From Mesostigma viride (taxonomy: Eukaryota; Streptophyta; Mesostigmatophyceae; Mesostigmatales; Mesostigmataceae): a DNA stretch of 64,000 bases. Both the position numbers and the translations under genes were made by a program. The stretch spans positions 321,501 through 385,500 of the forward strand of contig RPFO01002176.1 of assembly GCA_009746045.1 (NCBI GenBank). Reading direction: 5' to 3'. Shown here one piece after another: positions 20,202 through 30,439 of the stretch (position 1 is the first letter of the stretch; each line of letters starts with the position of its first letter). The notes under the pieces were generated by a model, which saw nothing but the letters and a program-made list of their open reading frames with translations, searched no databases and had not been told where the DNA came from.

Positions 20202-22410
20202 GGGTCAAAAAACCAAAAAAAGTGCTGGCGGACCATGGGTTAAGACTTCAAATCACGACCTTAGGCCGGGCATACCTCGTGCAGGGGTATGTCCTCAAAG
20301 AGCAGGATGGCGCCATGGTGGATGCTGTCATTAACCGGGTAAAGAAGACCTGCATAAACTTTCTCGAAACATGTGTGGCTCACGACAACCGTGCAGAGCT
20401 GGATAAGTATGAGGCATCCAGCTGGGTGGTAGACCCGACGACTGGTGAGCTCACCGCCCAGAAGCCCAAGGGCTCCAAGCCCAAAGCCCTAAGTGTTGAA
20501 GAATTCGTAAAAAAGGAGCTGAGCCGCTGGCTAAGCAACTCCAGCTTAAAAAAGAGGCAGAGTTTTGCCGAGGACGAGGATGATGACGTGAAGGAAAATA
20601 CCAAAGCGCTAAGCGACGTGACCAACATGCCAAAGGTAATAACGCTATCTTTAGCTACAGGAGTCTGCAAGCTTCTTGGTTTTTTCTTTCATCGCAGGTC
20701 TGCTACTAACCGACTTCCCGAATGTTAACGTCCTTATTCCATGCCCCGCCCTCTGCTTGCAGACAACTCCTGCTGCCAAGCCGGCGGCCAAGCCGGCGGC
20801 CAAGCCGGAGGCCAAGCCGGAGGCCAAGCCGGCGGCCAAGCCGGCGGCCAAGCCGGCGGCCAAGCCGGCGGCCAAGCCGGAGGTCAAGCCGGAAGTAAAG
20901 CCGGAAGTAAAGCCGGAGGTCAAGCCGGAGGCCAACCCTGTGCAGCAGGCCACAGGCGTCCGCGTCCGAGCAGATGAAATTCAAAGACTCAGAGCTCGGC
21001 TGGCTGCCCTTGAGGAGGAGTTAGAGCAGGAAGTGGCAGGGTACGCGCCTGCACCTGTGGAGGTATCGGATGTGAGGCCGCCGCCTCCGGTGGCCAAGAA
21101 GGTTGTACCGCCGCCCCCTCCCGTTCCCAAGCAGCCTGTCATGCCGCCCCCTCCGGTGGCCAAGAAGGTTGTACCGCCGCCCCCTCCCGTTGGCACGCAG
21201 CCTGTCATGCCGCCCCCTCCGGTGCCCAGCAACGCTGTGCAGCCGTCCCCTCCGGTGCCCAACAACACCGTGGAGCCGCCCACTACGGTGCCCAAGCTGG
21301 CCGACCTGCCAATGCCGGATGGTCTCCCGCCTGCTCGTGTGCCTGCCATCAAGCCAGATGTCTTTGAGCCCATCACGTCGCGCCCCGCCGTCAACAAGCC
21401 GCCCGCCAGCAACAAGCCGGCCGCCAGCAAGAAGCCGCCCGCCAGCAAGAAGCCGGCTGCAAAGCGAAAGCTTCCTAGTGGTCCCATGGACTTGGGGCTT
21501 GCGCACTATCTGAGCACCTTACTGCCAACCGCGGTGGTTCAAGAGCGACCGGGCCCTGGTGGTTTCGGAGAAGCACTGCACGGGGCCTTCGTGGCACAAA
21601 GGTACAAGTACGAGCGCGATGGGGCGCGGCCGGCTGCGTATGTTTGGGAGCCTGGCAAAGTGGTGGAGGTGAAGCCGAAGCTCAAGGCCCCTTACGGCAC
21701 GCGGTTTGTGGAGCGTGATGGGGGCTCGCAAATGCTGTTTGTTGACTTTGCCACGATGCATTACGGTGACGCCGAGGGCAACGAGAATGCGTGGGTCCTT
21801 CTGGGCAACGTCACTGACGACGACCTTCGAGGCGCACGTGCGAAATTGAAGGAGAGTTGGGGGCCAGCAGAGGAGAAGGAGGAGGTGTCGGATGAGTATG
21901 TACCGGCCAAGCGAGCGCGGGCGCCACCCAAGGAGAAGGCGTCTGCCGGTGCTCCCTCCGCGCCAGCGATCCCGCCTGCCTCTAGCTCTTCGACCGCAAC
22001 GGTGTCTGCTGGTGCTCCCTCCGCGCCAGCGATCCCGCCTGCCTCTAGCTCTCCGGCCGCAACAGCGTCTGCCGGTGCTCCCTCCGCGCCAGCGATCCCG
22101 CCTGCCTCTAGCCCTTCGCCCGCAATGGCGTCTGCCGGTGCTCCCTCCGCGCCAGCGATCCCGCCTGCCTCTAGCTCTTCGACCGCAACGGAGTCTGCCG
22201 GTGCTCCCTCCGCGCCAGCGATCCCGCCTGCCTCTTAGTAGCTCTCCGGCCGCAACGGCGTCTGCCGATGCTCCCTCCGCGCCAGATCTCACCGAGGCGG
22301 AACTGGAGCTTGCCGCGCTCAAGGCCATGATGGCAAAAGCGCAGCGGAAAGTTGAGCTGGAGCGGCAAGCAAAGGAGTCCCAGAGTCAGACTCCTGATCC
22401 GGTAATTTAG
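20202..22410 (+). pseudogene. Proline/alanine-rich CACTA partner protein, unrecognised
   Basis: The visible 5' exon (20202-20635) follows a good acceptor (TTTTTTTCATTTTCAG) and has a compact charged domain (VDAVINRVKKTCINFLE; SVEEFVKKELSRWL). Donor AAG then GTAATA and acceptor GCTTGCAG give a 127-bp intron (20636-20762) in phase 0. Exon 2 has KPAA/KPEA/KPEV repeats, a coiled-coil stretch (DEIQRLRARLAALEEELEQE), PPPPVAKKVV repeats, a folded-looking segment (about 21480-21860, with AVVQERPGPGGFGEALHGAF), 21-residue repeats rich in Ala/Pro/Ser, and a C-terminal coiled coil (AELELAALKAMMAKAQRKVE). A 4-bp duplication at about 22235 inserts TAG and shifts frame before the last segment. CACTA elements usually carry a DNA-binding partner (TNPA in maize). 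That role is inferred, since no known domain is visible. Confidence 0.6.
21939..22275 (+). repeat. 63-bp coding repeats, six copies
   Basis: Units of 63 bp (21 codons, encoding ASAGAPSAPAIPPASSS and three or four more residues) begin at 21939, 22002, 22065, 22128 and 22191. A sixth, diverged unit at 22258 follows a 4-bp insertion. Copies are nearly identical, implying recent unequal exchange or slippage. The 4-bp insertion breaks the frame between units five and six. A shorter KPAAKPEA-type repeat is at 20772-20935. Confidence 0.9.
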
Positions 22411-22927
22411 TGGAATGTTTTTTCTGAAGCACGTTTTAGCTATGTAGTGATGTGGTGTTGCCATGTGCGTATATTTTTGTTACTCATGTATGTATCACTC
22501 TCATGCTAGGTCATGCATCATACCCACAGGCATAACCCATTTCACCATGCATAGGATGTTTTGCTGGGCAACAACTATCTGCCGTGCCTGACTGCCCCCC
22601 CCCCCCCTGCCTTGCTGCCCTTGTGTCCTCTTCAATGGTGGTGCTCTGTGTGCCTGCAGGCCTCCAGAGCATGAGTGCTGGCAACTGTGTGGCTTTGTTC
22701 AGGCAAAGAAGCATCATTGATCATGATGACACCTGAAGAAGAAGTAAATTAATTGGCTGGGCTTGATGCGGCCTGTGTTATTTCACAATGGTGTAAACGT
22801 ATCGATGAGACGCCCAATGTGGGGCTAAATCCTCATTGTAAATCAAGAGAGACAACTGTTAATGGGATGTATTATTATTTGTAATAAAGAAACCATTTGG
22901 AATGATGGCCTGTTAAGCTGTTCTTAA

Positions 22928-24626
22928 CCCCTAAATGGGCAGAAATACTGCCGATGCATCGGCTGTAACTTCACAATTTTGCAAACCAGATGCCATCCAA
23001 CCCACCCATATCCAATGGCTGTCCTTGGGGGCCAAGCATGTCCATGAGTTGCCCTTCGGGTTGGTATATCACAACCTTACATATATGCAGGTTAGGCCAT
23101 GTATAACTGCCGTCAAAGTCAGGGGGGTCAAGACGAGCGTTTTCATTTTTGGTAGAATGTGCATTTTGAATTATGTTGTAAGAGCTAGGCACCTACCACT
23201 TCAGGGATGATAAAAAATTAGTTGCTGAACAGTTTGAGCCATTGGGGTCATCATTTGGGTGGGTATACCAGCAGTTACACCCAGTACAGCCCATAGGGGT
23301 ACCGTTGGTAAAAAGCAACCAAGGGGGTAGGAGTGGGCATACTACCTACTAATACCAACTAATATGGCCCCCAACCATGCCACACAATACATTTCCCTTC
23401 CACAATGATGGGGAAACATAACTGCATCATCACACTGCCCTTACATGGCACCTATGTGCAGGTGCCACCTTGTCCATGCACGTAGGTAACGTGGTACGGA
23501 TACCCTACGCAAGGCATGCATTCTAGGAGGCAGCCACCAACAAACTAGTGATTTTAAGCCTATTTCAGCTTGCCCTAGCAAGGATAAACTAGGCCTAAGC
23601 TGCTATAGCTTGCCAGGTGATGGCCAGCACACCTGGTGGCACATGCTGACAATGGGAAGCTTCTACTCACCGGTTACATGCTTGATGATGCCACAGAGAC
23701 CAGCCAACTGCCTCACACTCATGCAATATGTGTGTGGGAAATGTATAACAAACATATATGGAGGTATTCAAACCCATACAGCCTCTAAAACTTATCACCA
23801 TCACCCTGTGGCAGGTCAACTGACTGATGGAAGCATCTAAGAAGGGTGTTTTAGAAAGGGGCCAGGCCAGGGTCAAGAAAGAGCATGAATAATGCAAAAA
23901 GAATGTGCTACACAAGCTAGAACGTATATATAAACGTCAAACATCGATAGGAAAACGATGCTTAAGCTTTACCAGGCATGGATGGCGTTACCTTGGCCCA
24001 GGCGGTGGCCGCAAAATGGGGCATTTCGGCACACCAAAGTTGTGCAGCATGGTCGCTGGATTCGGCGATTTCTGGCCACCCTTGCACGTTTACGACTACT
24101 ATGTATCATAAAAAGTACAAAGAAACCAATATATCCTTTAAAATACGCCGGAAAGGTATTGCTGTCAACGTTTCTATCGTCCGGCCTGATCGCAGTTTTT
24201 TCCAGCAAGAACGCTGCCGAAACCTATCAAATGGCATTCCCGCGAACCAAAAATTGGCCTGTATCATCTTTAGGACGTATAAAATCAATATCTTAAGTTT
24301 GGCCAGAAAATTCGAACGCAAACGTAAATGCCATGCGTGGGCGCAAGCCGCCATGGCCAGGTCGTCGTTTTCCGGAATGCACGTTGTACGCGAAAAAGTA
24401 CCCTGACCCCTTGTACTTTGACCGACCAGAACACCTCTATAACTTTGTCAGAAGTATGCAAACCCTAGTACCATGCTGTGAGGAAAATTATAAACTTTCG
24501 ATCTTCTCAGCTAAACGTTTCCTAATTCTCAATAGTTTTCGCGGCATTTGGTCCCCCGAGAAGGGGCCGACGTGTCGGCTGTAACTCAGTTTTAGGCGGA
24601 AAATCGGCAGCCAGACCATTTAGGGG
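22928..24626. mobile_element. piggyBac-like non-autonomous element, 1.7 kb, TTAA target
   Basis: It is flanked by TTAA on both sides (22924-22927, 24627-24630). The termini are the inverted repeat CCCCTAAATGG. About 20 bp inside each end is a small palindrome followed by CGGCTGTAACT, in direct orientation at both ends. TTAA duplication plus CCC-starting ends is the piggyBac signature. No transposase frame is visible. The interior has only short ORFs, so it would depend on a transposase elsewhere. It lies downstream of the CACTA plus-strand gene. Confidence 0.75.
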
Positions 24627-24679
24627 TTAACAGTGCTTGTGTTGTAATGCTGGCAAAATCTGCATTTTCCCCTTTTTTA

Positions 24680-25004
24680 TCACTGTCATTTTTACCACTT
24701 TGTGGTATTTTTTTACCACCCTCATTTTTACCACTTTTTACCACCCTCACTTTTACCACTTTGTGGCGTGTTTTTACCACCCTCGCTTTTACCACTTGGT
24801 GGTATTTTTTACCACTTTGGTGGTAAAAGGGGTGGTAAAAGGTGGTAAAATGATTTTACCACCTGCTTTTCTCCTAGCGTTTTCCCACCTTTATACCACT
24901 TTTTACCACTTTTTACCACTTTTTACCACTTTTTACCACTTTTTACCACTTTTTACCACTTTTTACCACCCACTTTTACCACTTTTACCACTTTTACCAT
25001 TCCC
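24680..25004. repeat. CACTA right subterminal repeats
   Basis: The same TTTTTACCAC motif is repeated here in the orientation expected for the right end, with variants such as TTTTACCACCCTC and a short inverted pair (GGTGGTAAAA/TTTTACCACC) around 24820-24860. The AGTAAAAAGC variant seen at the left end is missing here, so the two ends are asymmetric. Confidence 0.9.
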
Positions 25005-25016
25005 GAGTTCCTAGTG

Positions 25017-25326
25017 CAGTGCTCACCGTGCCAAGTGGCACCGTGCAACGATGCTCTTGCACGCCTAGAACAGACACACGATGGACGACAGACACACGAT
25101 GGGCCATGCATGCAAAAGGCAACGAGCTCCTCTATACCCGGTAGCTATGGCCGCCATCTGCTAGCAATGTGCGTGTGTTAAAGGTTGCAAGGGCCAAGGA
25201 TGCCTGCTGGCCCAATTAACAGGGGAGAACGGCGACGGGTGATGCAGGGGGTGGATGCAGCGGGAGGTGGGGGTGGGGATGGAACGGAGGAAATGGAGGG
25301 CCGGGATGGAATAGTGCTTTTCATCG
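25017..25326 (-). pseudogene. Host LINE ORF2, N-terminal and first endonuclease part
   Basis: On the minus strand, ATG near 25326 opens a Pro/Ser-rich head (MKSTIPSRPSISSVPSPPPP) that parallels the Pro-rich head of the intact LINE. ATFNTRTLLAD follows near 25190 (compare SFNVRTLPAD) and VLGVQEHR near 25060, with the catalytic Glu. A frameshift lies near 25200. The sequence breaks at 25017, at the CACTA end. Between this and ORF1, 25327-25694 holds no clear gene and is probably the inter-ORF spacer. Confidence 0.8.
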
Positions 25327-26201
25327 CATTGATTTTGTCCTGCAGGCGCGCGGAGGATGCGAGCCTGCCGCCTGCTCTGCATGGGTATTCGGGGATGATT
25401 GCGCAACGCAGAGGCGTAGAAAATCTAGCATGCGTTGTGTGTTGCTTATCTTACTGCATGCTTGAGAGCTGTTCGGGCCCGAGATACCGGCACCACCATG
25501 TGTCTCTGTCGACTAGGCCGATGCATGGTAGTGGAACGGGGGACTATTTAGAGGCTGTCCCCGAAGCCTGTTAGCGCCGCGAGCCGACAAGTAGGGTTTT
25601 CTACCTACTGGGAACCACCATGGGCAGCACGTTTCTTAGACTCATGCACCATGCACGAGACTCTACACCCGTGGTGTTAATAATCTCAACACCGTCAAAA
25701 AATTAAGGCAGCAAAGCGACCATCCGACTTCATGCGCATCTGCACGCGCTTCCCCCGGCCCCGGTACGTACCCCTTCCTCTTCTCCACGACCTTCGATCT
25801 CGTGATTCCATGCAGAGCTTGCTCCTCGCCGCCAGCTGCGGTGCAGGGGTGTTCACTAGTCCTCGTTTATGCTGATGGGGGTGTCCTTGAGCAGGCGACG
25901 GGCGCCCATGACCTGTTTCTGGTCGTTCACAGTGGCGGCCATGGTGACCAGAACCAGGCCAGCTGGGCCTGCATGGCAGGCGAATGGCCTTGTCAGTGGT
26001 CACGTGATGGCGCAGCTGCAGCACCCCCAGGAACGCGTGGCCCTGCAAGGCCTCGGTAAGTGCTTGTGCGGCCGTGTCATGCTTGCCCTTCTCAAAATTC
26101 TTGAGAATGATATTGCGTTGTCTGAGCTGAGCCACATTCTGTGACGCGACTGCAGTGGCAGCCGTCTTATTAGCCGCCTGCGCGACTATGGCATCCAAGT
26201 T

Positions 26202-27009
26202 AATTAATTAATTAATTAAACTCGTGCTCCCGTTGGGGAGTCACGGAGCACCGAAGTGCTTTTAATCCCTGTGTGTGCACAACAGGAGAAAGGGCAGAGA
26301 CCCCCAGTCTCCTTCATGCCTACTAAGGCATGCCACAGCTGCATTCGGGCGCGCTAGCTAAACGGACACGCTAACGATCCGGCAATCTGTGGGTGCAATA
26401 AGACCCATGTGAGCATGGCATAACAAGGGAGCGTGCATGGGCAAGGAATCTGGTCATAGCCAGGACGTAGCATGGCTGTACAATTAGGACTAAGCTAAGG
26501 CTATGGCTGGTTGTATACCGTGCATGAGCGATGCACGTGACTATAGGTATGTTGGCACAGCTATAGGCAAACATTCTAAGCATGGCTGCCATGGCGGCAG
26601 TGACTACTGAGGAATACAAGCTTAGTATAGGGCTATGCTCCATTTGTGGCGGTCGTGGCATGGTTTCTTGGATTCAGGCGAGGCGCTTGGCGAGGGGTTT
26701 GCTGGTGATGGGTTGGCGAGCCCAGTCGGCTGGGCAGCAACGATGGCGAGAGGGTTGGGCTGGGAGCCGGTAAGCTCCTTTTCCAAGCCCCGTTTTGCTT
26801 TTGGGGTCGTCATAGCTGCTTGTCACGTGATAACTTTGGCAATACTGCGTTACAGCCGTAACCAATTATACTGGCGTGTGCGTCTGAATAAAGCGCATCG
26901 AATGCAAGTGGTCTGTCAGACCGAATTTGGGGCTCAGACGCAAAAGATCTGAGCTCCGCCGTCAGCCATACCGCCGTCAGCCATTTTCGTCACCTAGCAC
27001 TAGATGGGG
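26202..27009 (-). mobile_element. Internally deleted LINE, 808 bp
   Basis: A 12-bp TSD, GGCATCCAAGTT, flanks it (26190-26201, 27010-27021). Reading minus: 5'UTR with the doubled ATGGCTGACGGCGG, the first 50 or so ORF1 codons (MTTPKAKRGLEKELTGSQPN), then directly the 3'UTR, the CTCCCCAACGGGAG stem-loop and a (TTAA)5 tail. Most of ORF1 is deleted relative to 10684-12660. It is a non-autonomous, MITE-sized derivative keeping only the two ends. Confidence 0.9.
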
Positions 27010-27516
27010 GGCATCCAAGTTCTTGCCCGCCACCGGTCCGCGAACGTGACCCGCTTGGGGGGGGGAGGTGGTCATGGCCGCCTTTAATTCCAGCAATGTG
27101 GCTTGGGTGGCAGCAGAGGCAGCAGGAATAGACTTGAGCTCACCGTGCACAGACTTGAGCTCAGAGGTGAGCGACTGCTGCATGCCATGCACGCAGCAGC
27201 TCAGTGGGGTCGGCTGCGCCGGCAGGGGTGTCGATCGGCGTCGGCCGCGGTGTCGGATGCGTCAGCGATGGTCGCCAGCGGGTCGCAGAGTTCAGGGCAG
27301 CATGTAATTAAGAGGCAGGAGATGCGTTGCAGGTCGTCTTCCCATTTCAGCCACTCCGCGGGGCCGTCAGGCACAGCCGCGCCGGTGTTGGGATGGCGGA
27401 TGATGTCGTCGGCGTCATATCGGAATTTGAGGATTTGTTGCACGTCGGCGAGCGGCATGGTGAAAAATGCCGCAAGGTCGGCCGGTTGCACGGCGGGTTC
27501 CGAGGCTTGTATATTT

Positions 27517-27800
27517 CAAGGAGACAACCAGCGCAGGCCAGAAATCGGGAGAATCCGGACCATGGTAGCTTGAGCCTGCCGTTATCTTGTCCGCGTGTTC
27601 GAGTCGTTCAGGATGATGAAGATGAATGGTGATGGAAATGTGTATCCTTGTGCATTGAAATTATGGCTGGCTTACGTGTAGAGCGACTAGATGACCTAGA
27701 CGGTGGGGCCGGAAACAGCATGCTTGATCAGGGCGTGTGTTTCGAGCCGAACTGGCCGGGAGTGTCTAGTGGTGAGCACCATTGCTGCGATCGCTCTCCC
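27517..27800 (-). mobile_element. Short retroposon (SINE-like), 5'-truncated copy
   Basis: A 9-bp TSD, TGTATATTT, flanks it (27508-27516, 27801-27809). The constant end, read as TGGTTGTCTCCTTG, is its 3' end; other copies are at 28326-28966 and 43516-44105. It sits within LINE ORF1. No ORF or pol III box is convincing. The target is again AT-rich (TATA). Confidence 0.7.
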
Positions 27801-28325
27801 TGTATATTTGGTTAAATCAGACGGTGAAGGCGGTGGGGTGGCAGGCGCGGTGTTAGCCTCGGCGTCCATGGAAATGGCTTCCGTGGTGCGCGGTTTCTTG
27901 TGAGCGGAGGTAGCGGTGTCGGCGGAATGGCTGGCATCCTCAAGAAGGTCGTCGATGGCGCGGGTTTCCTGGGCGGCAGGTGTTGTTTGGGCCTCCATAG
28001 CTGTACGAGTTATATTATGTATGCTATGTCGGGGTCGCAGGCGTAGTATTCAGGGGCGGAATGCCGCCATATCGAGTCGAAAATCGCGATATCTGCTGGG
28101 CAGGCCGATGTCGAGAGCGTACTAAATCGGGGGCGATAGCTGCAGAAAATTATACCAGCATGTTCGTCATCAAAAGACGAGTCGAATGCACTAAACCGGA
28201 CTAAATTTCATGGCCTGAGTCGAAAGTTATGAGCATAATTTGTCGGCAGCAATAGCTCGGCATATTTTCGTAAAGCGCTAGCTAGCTTGACATAATCATA
28301 ATGACACTGGTTGTCTCCTTGATAA

Positions 28326-28966
28326 CGACACTCCCGGCCAGTTAGGCTCCAAACACACGCCCTGATCAAGCAATCTGTTTCCAGCCCCACCGTCTAGGTC
28401 ATCTAGTCGGTCTACACGTAAGCCAGCCATAATTTCAATGCACAACTAGGCTACCGTAGTAGTGGTCAAAATCACTTTGCGAATAATTACTTTGCGACCC
28501 CAAAACAACTTGAAATTTATAGTTTGCGACCCAAAACGAAGGCAAAGTTTTAGGTTTGCGAGCCGATCAACTTGTTTGTGGTCAGTGGCTTGGGTCTCAC
28601 CGACTTCATATCCCTAATTGGCCCCCTTTCGATGTAACCCAACTACCCAACTGAGAAACTTGATTGATCCATTGGGTAGCTCTGATTATAATAGCTAGGC
28701 TTGGGGCTGTGCGGCGCGGCGCAGGCGCGGCGCGGTAACATTTGAACTTTGCGACCCAAAATGAAGCCCATTAATAGCAGTTTGCGAGGTCGATTCGCAA
28801 ACAATTAGACGCAAAGTGATTTTGACCACTACGGTACACATTTCCATCACCATTCATATTCATCATCCTGAACGACTCGAACACGCGGACAAGATAACGG
28901 CAGGCTCGAGCTACCATGGTCCGGATTCTCCCGATTTCTGGCTTGCGCTGGTTGTCTCCTTGATAA
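28326..28966 (+). mobile_element. Short retroposon copy interrupted by a MITE
   Basis: The two halves (28326-28445 and 28837-28966) match 43855-44105. It ends with GGTTGTCTCCTTGATAA, and CTCCTTGATAA also stands just before its 5' end, suggesting a TSD or insertion next to an older copy's end. The MITE at 28452-28836 separates the halves. Bases 28000-28325 upstream hold nothing that I recognise. Confidence 0.65.
28452..28836. mobile_element. 385-bp MITE, TACCGTAG termini
   Basis: The terminal inverted repeats are about 27 bp (TACCGTAG, then GTGGTCAAAATCACTTTGCG) with a 3-bp TAG duplication in the left copy. TTTGCGACC motifs recur inside on both strands. It interrupts a short retroposon whose intact form is at 43516-44105. 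Comparison with that copy shows a clean insertion near a TA. No coding capacity; superfamily not assigned. Confidence 0.75.
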
Positions 28967-29006
28967 TAAAGAATGTTAGATATAATTCAGCGGACATGGC
29001 TAGCAC

Positions 29007-30439
29007 CTCCTTACGTGGACCGGGCCCCGCGATGCACGCCGCCGCAAGGCCCGCACCTTGAAAGAACAGCTAGTAGAGGACATGGGGGGCCTAGGCCTCT
29101 CCGTGATTTGGAACAAGATGATGGACAAGGCCAAGTGGGCCCAGGTCATAGAGGACAACGAAACCCCTCCCGTGGGGAAGCGCCCGCGTTTGCAAACACG
29201 CGGGAAGCACGCTAGACAGGACCCCTAGGTAGAGACCTTAGAATAGAGTTGGCTCGATGTTGTAGATAGATTAGACCGGTAGGATTGTGTGTCCCCATCC
29301 ATCCTGATCCATCGGGGTTAATGCTCCGTGACTCCCCAACGTGAGCACGAGTCTAATTAATTAAGCCGGCACCTCCTGACGTGGGCCGGGCCCCGTGATG
29401 TTAGACGCCGCAAGGCCCGCACCTTCAAAGAACAGCTAGTAGAGGACATGGGGGGCCTGTGCCTCTCCGTGATTTGGAAGAAGATGATTAATTAACTAAT
29501 TGATAGACACGTGACTGTGTCACGTGAGCATAAGTCCTCAGGGGGAGGGGAACATGGGATGGAATGGATGGTATAAGCTATCTAGGTCCTTGTTACAGGG
29601 GTGTGGGCACCGCGGCCCGAATCGCTATGAATGCCATACTTGGTCACACGCGGAGCCCCCACAGGCTTGGGGGTGGTCTCCTTCATCACTACTTGCCATC
29701 TATCCTTGCGCACCATCTGCCTCCATATTACAGACAAACCAGGAGGCTGCCCGGGGGTGATCCCGTCACGTCTAGTGTAGCACATGTCCATGCCGAGTCT
29801 ATCACGAAAAGTCCACGGGTGGCGGCCCTGCCGCGCGCGGCCGGGGGCACGCCAGGTGAGGACATATCGCCCAGGCTGGGCGGGCTTGGTGCCAGCTAGT
29901 CTATCTGATGTATCTACCTGATCTGTGCGGGCCAGGTGCCCGGCTAGGCCCAGGCGCCTGTGCCTAATAATGTGGGAAACATAGGGCAAATCAGCGTACA
30001 AATCCTCATTACTAATGTGCAAACCAAAGGGGATGTTAAGGGCCTTGCGCAGCATCTTGGTGACGGCGCCGTCGAGTCGTTGCTCCAGCTCCTGCGCCAG
30101 TGTCCACGTCTCGGCGCCGTAGGTCAGGATCGTCAGAATGAAGAAGATGATGGACAAGGCCAAGTGGGCCCAGGTCATAGAGGACAACGAGCCCCCCCCC
30201 GTGCGGAAGCGCCCGCGTGTGCAAAACCGCGGGAGGCACGCCAGACAGCTCCCCTAGGGTAGCGTGATGTTGTTTAGATATATGTTGTAGTTGGTGATGT
30301 TGATTAGTTAGATGTTGTAGGTAGCTGATGTAGTAGTAGATAGATTAGACCGGTAGGACTGTTTGCACCCATCCATCCATCGGGGTTAATGCTCCGTGAC
30401 TCCCCAACGGGAGCACGAGTCTAATTAATTAATTAGTTA
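29007..30439 (+). mobile_element. Tandem dimer of LINE 3' ends within a single TSD
   Basis: An 11-bp TSD, ATGGCTAGCAC, lies at 28996-29006 and 30440-30450. Between are two head-to-tail copies of the last 370 bp or so of the APE-RT LINE: ORF2 C-terminal codons (KARTFKEQ-, MGGLGLSVIW-like), 3'UTR, CTCCCCAACG stem-loop and TTAATTAA tail. The first is 29007-29363, the second 29364-30439. The second is split by a minus-strand LINE fragment (29489-30139). One TSD around two copies indicates one integration event. Confidence 0.8.
29489..30139 (-). mobile_element. 5'-truncated LINE, different subfamily, 651 bp
   Basis: A 12-bp TSD, GAAGAAGATGAT, flanks it (29477-29488, 30140-30151). Reading minus, it encodes the end of ORF2: ILTYGAETWTLAQELEQRLD, then HIIRHRRLGLAGHLARTDQV and a C-terminus ending GAHTPVTRT. 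It is followed by a 3'UTR, a perfect 8-bp stem with 3-base loop (CACGTGAC/GTCACGTG) and a TTAATTAA-type tail. The 3' hairpin differs from the CTCCCCAACG one, so this is a second LINE subfamily. The same hairpin ends the LINE at 63219-63878. Confidence 0.85.

Larger units (their letters stand above)
13284..25016. mobile_element. CACTA (EnSpm) DNA transposon, 11.7 kb
   Basis: The ends are inverted copies of CACTAGGAACTC followed by a GG-ATGGTAAAA block (13284 onward, and back from 25016). CA stands on both outer sides, a likely 2-bp TSD. Both subterminal regions are packed with 10-bp TTTTTACCAC-type repeats. Inside are a tnp2-type transposase gene (minus, six exons) and a divergently transcribed proline-rich gene (plus). 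The host is unambiguous: LINE endonuclease coding sequence stops at 13283 and resumes at 25017 in the right order. Both genes carry frame-breaking lesions, so this copy looks recently inactivated. A piggyBac-like element (22928-24626) is inserted in it. Confidence 0.93.
25695..27998 (-). pseudogene. Host LINE ORF1, split by two insertions
   Basis: Starts at 27998 (MEAQTTPAAQETRAIDDLLE), an acidic and Pro-rich head. After removal of the retroposon at 27517-27800 it continues with DVQQILKFRYDADDIIRHP and a coiled-coil-like SELKSVHGELKS stretch. After removal of the LINE at 26202-27009 it resumes exactly in the codons for NLDA with IVAQAANKTA, then RQRNIILKNFEKGKHD, an RRM-like start typical of L1 ORF1. 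A frameshift near 26010 scrambles the rest before TAA at 25695. ORF2 of the same LINE follows at 25326, so this was an autonomous two-ORF LINE. Confidence 0.75.

Noticed and set aside
26201-26221. (TTAA)n as the insertion target of the LINEs
   Set aside because: TSDs lie outside the TTAA runs (GGCATCCAAGTT here, TGAGACGCCAT at 45.7 kb, GCGCGCACTAT at 10.7 kb), so the runs are element tails.
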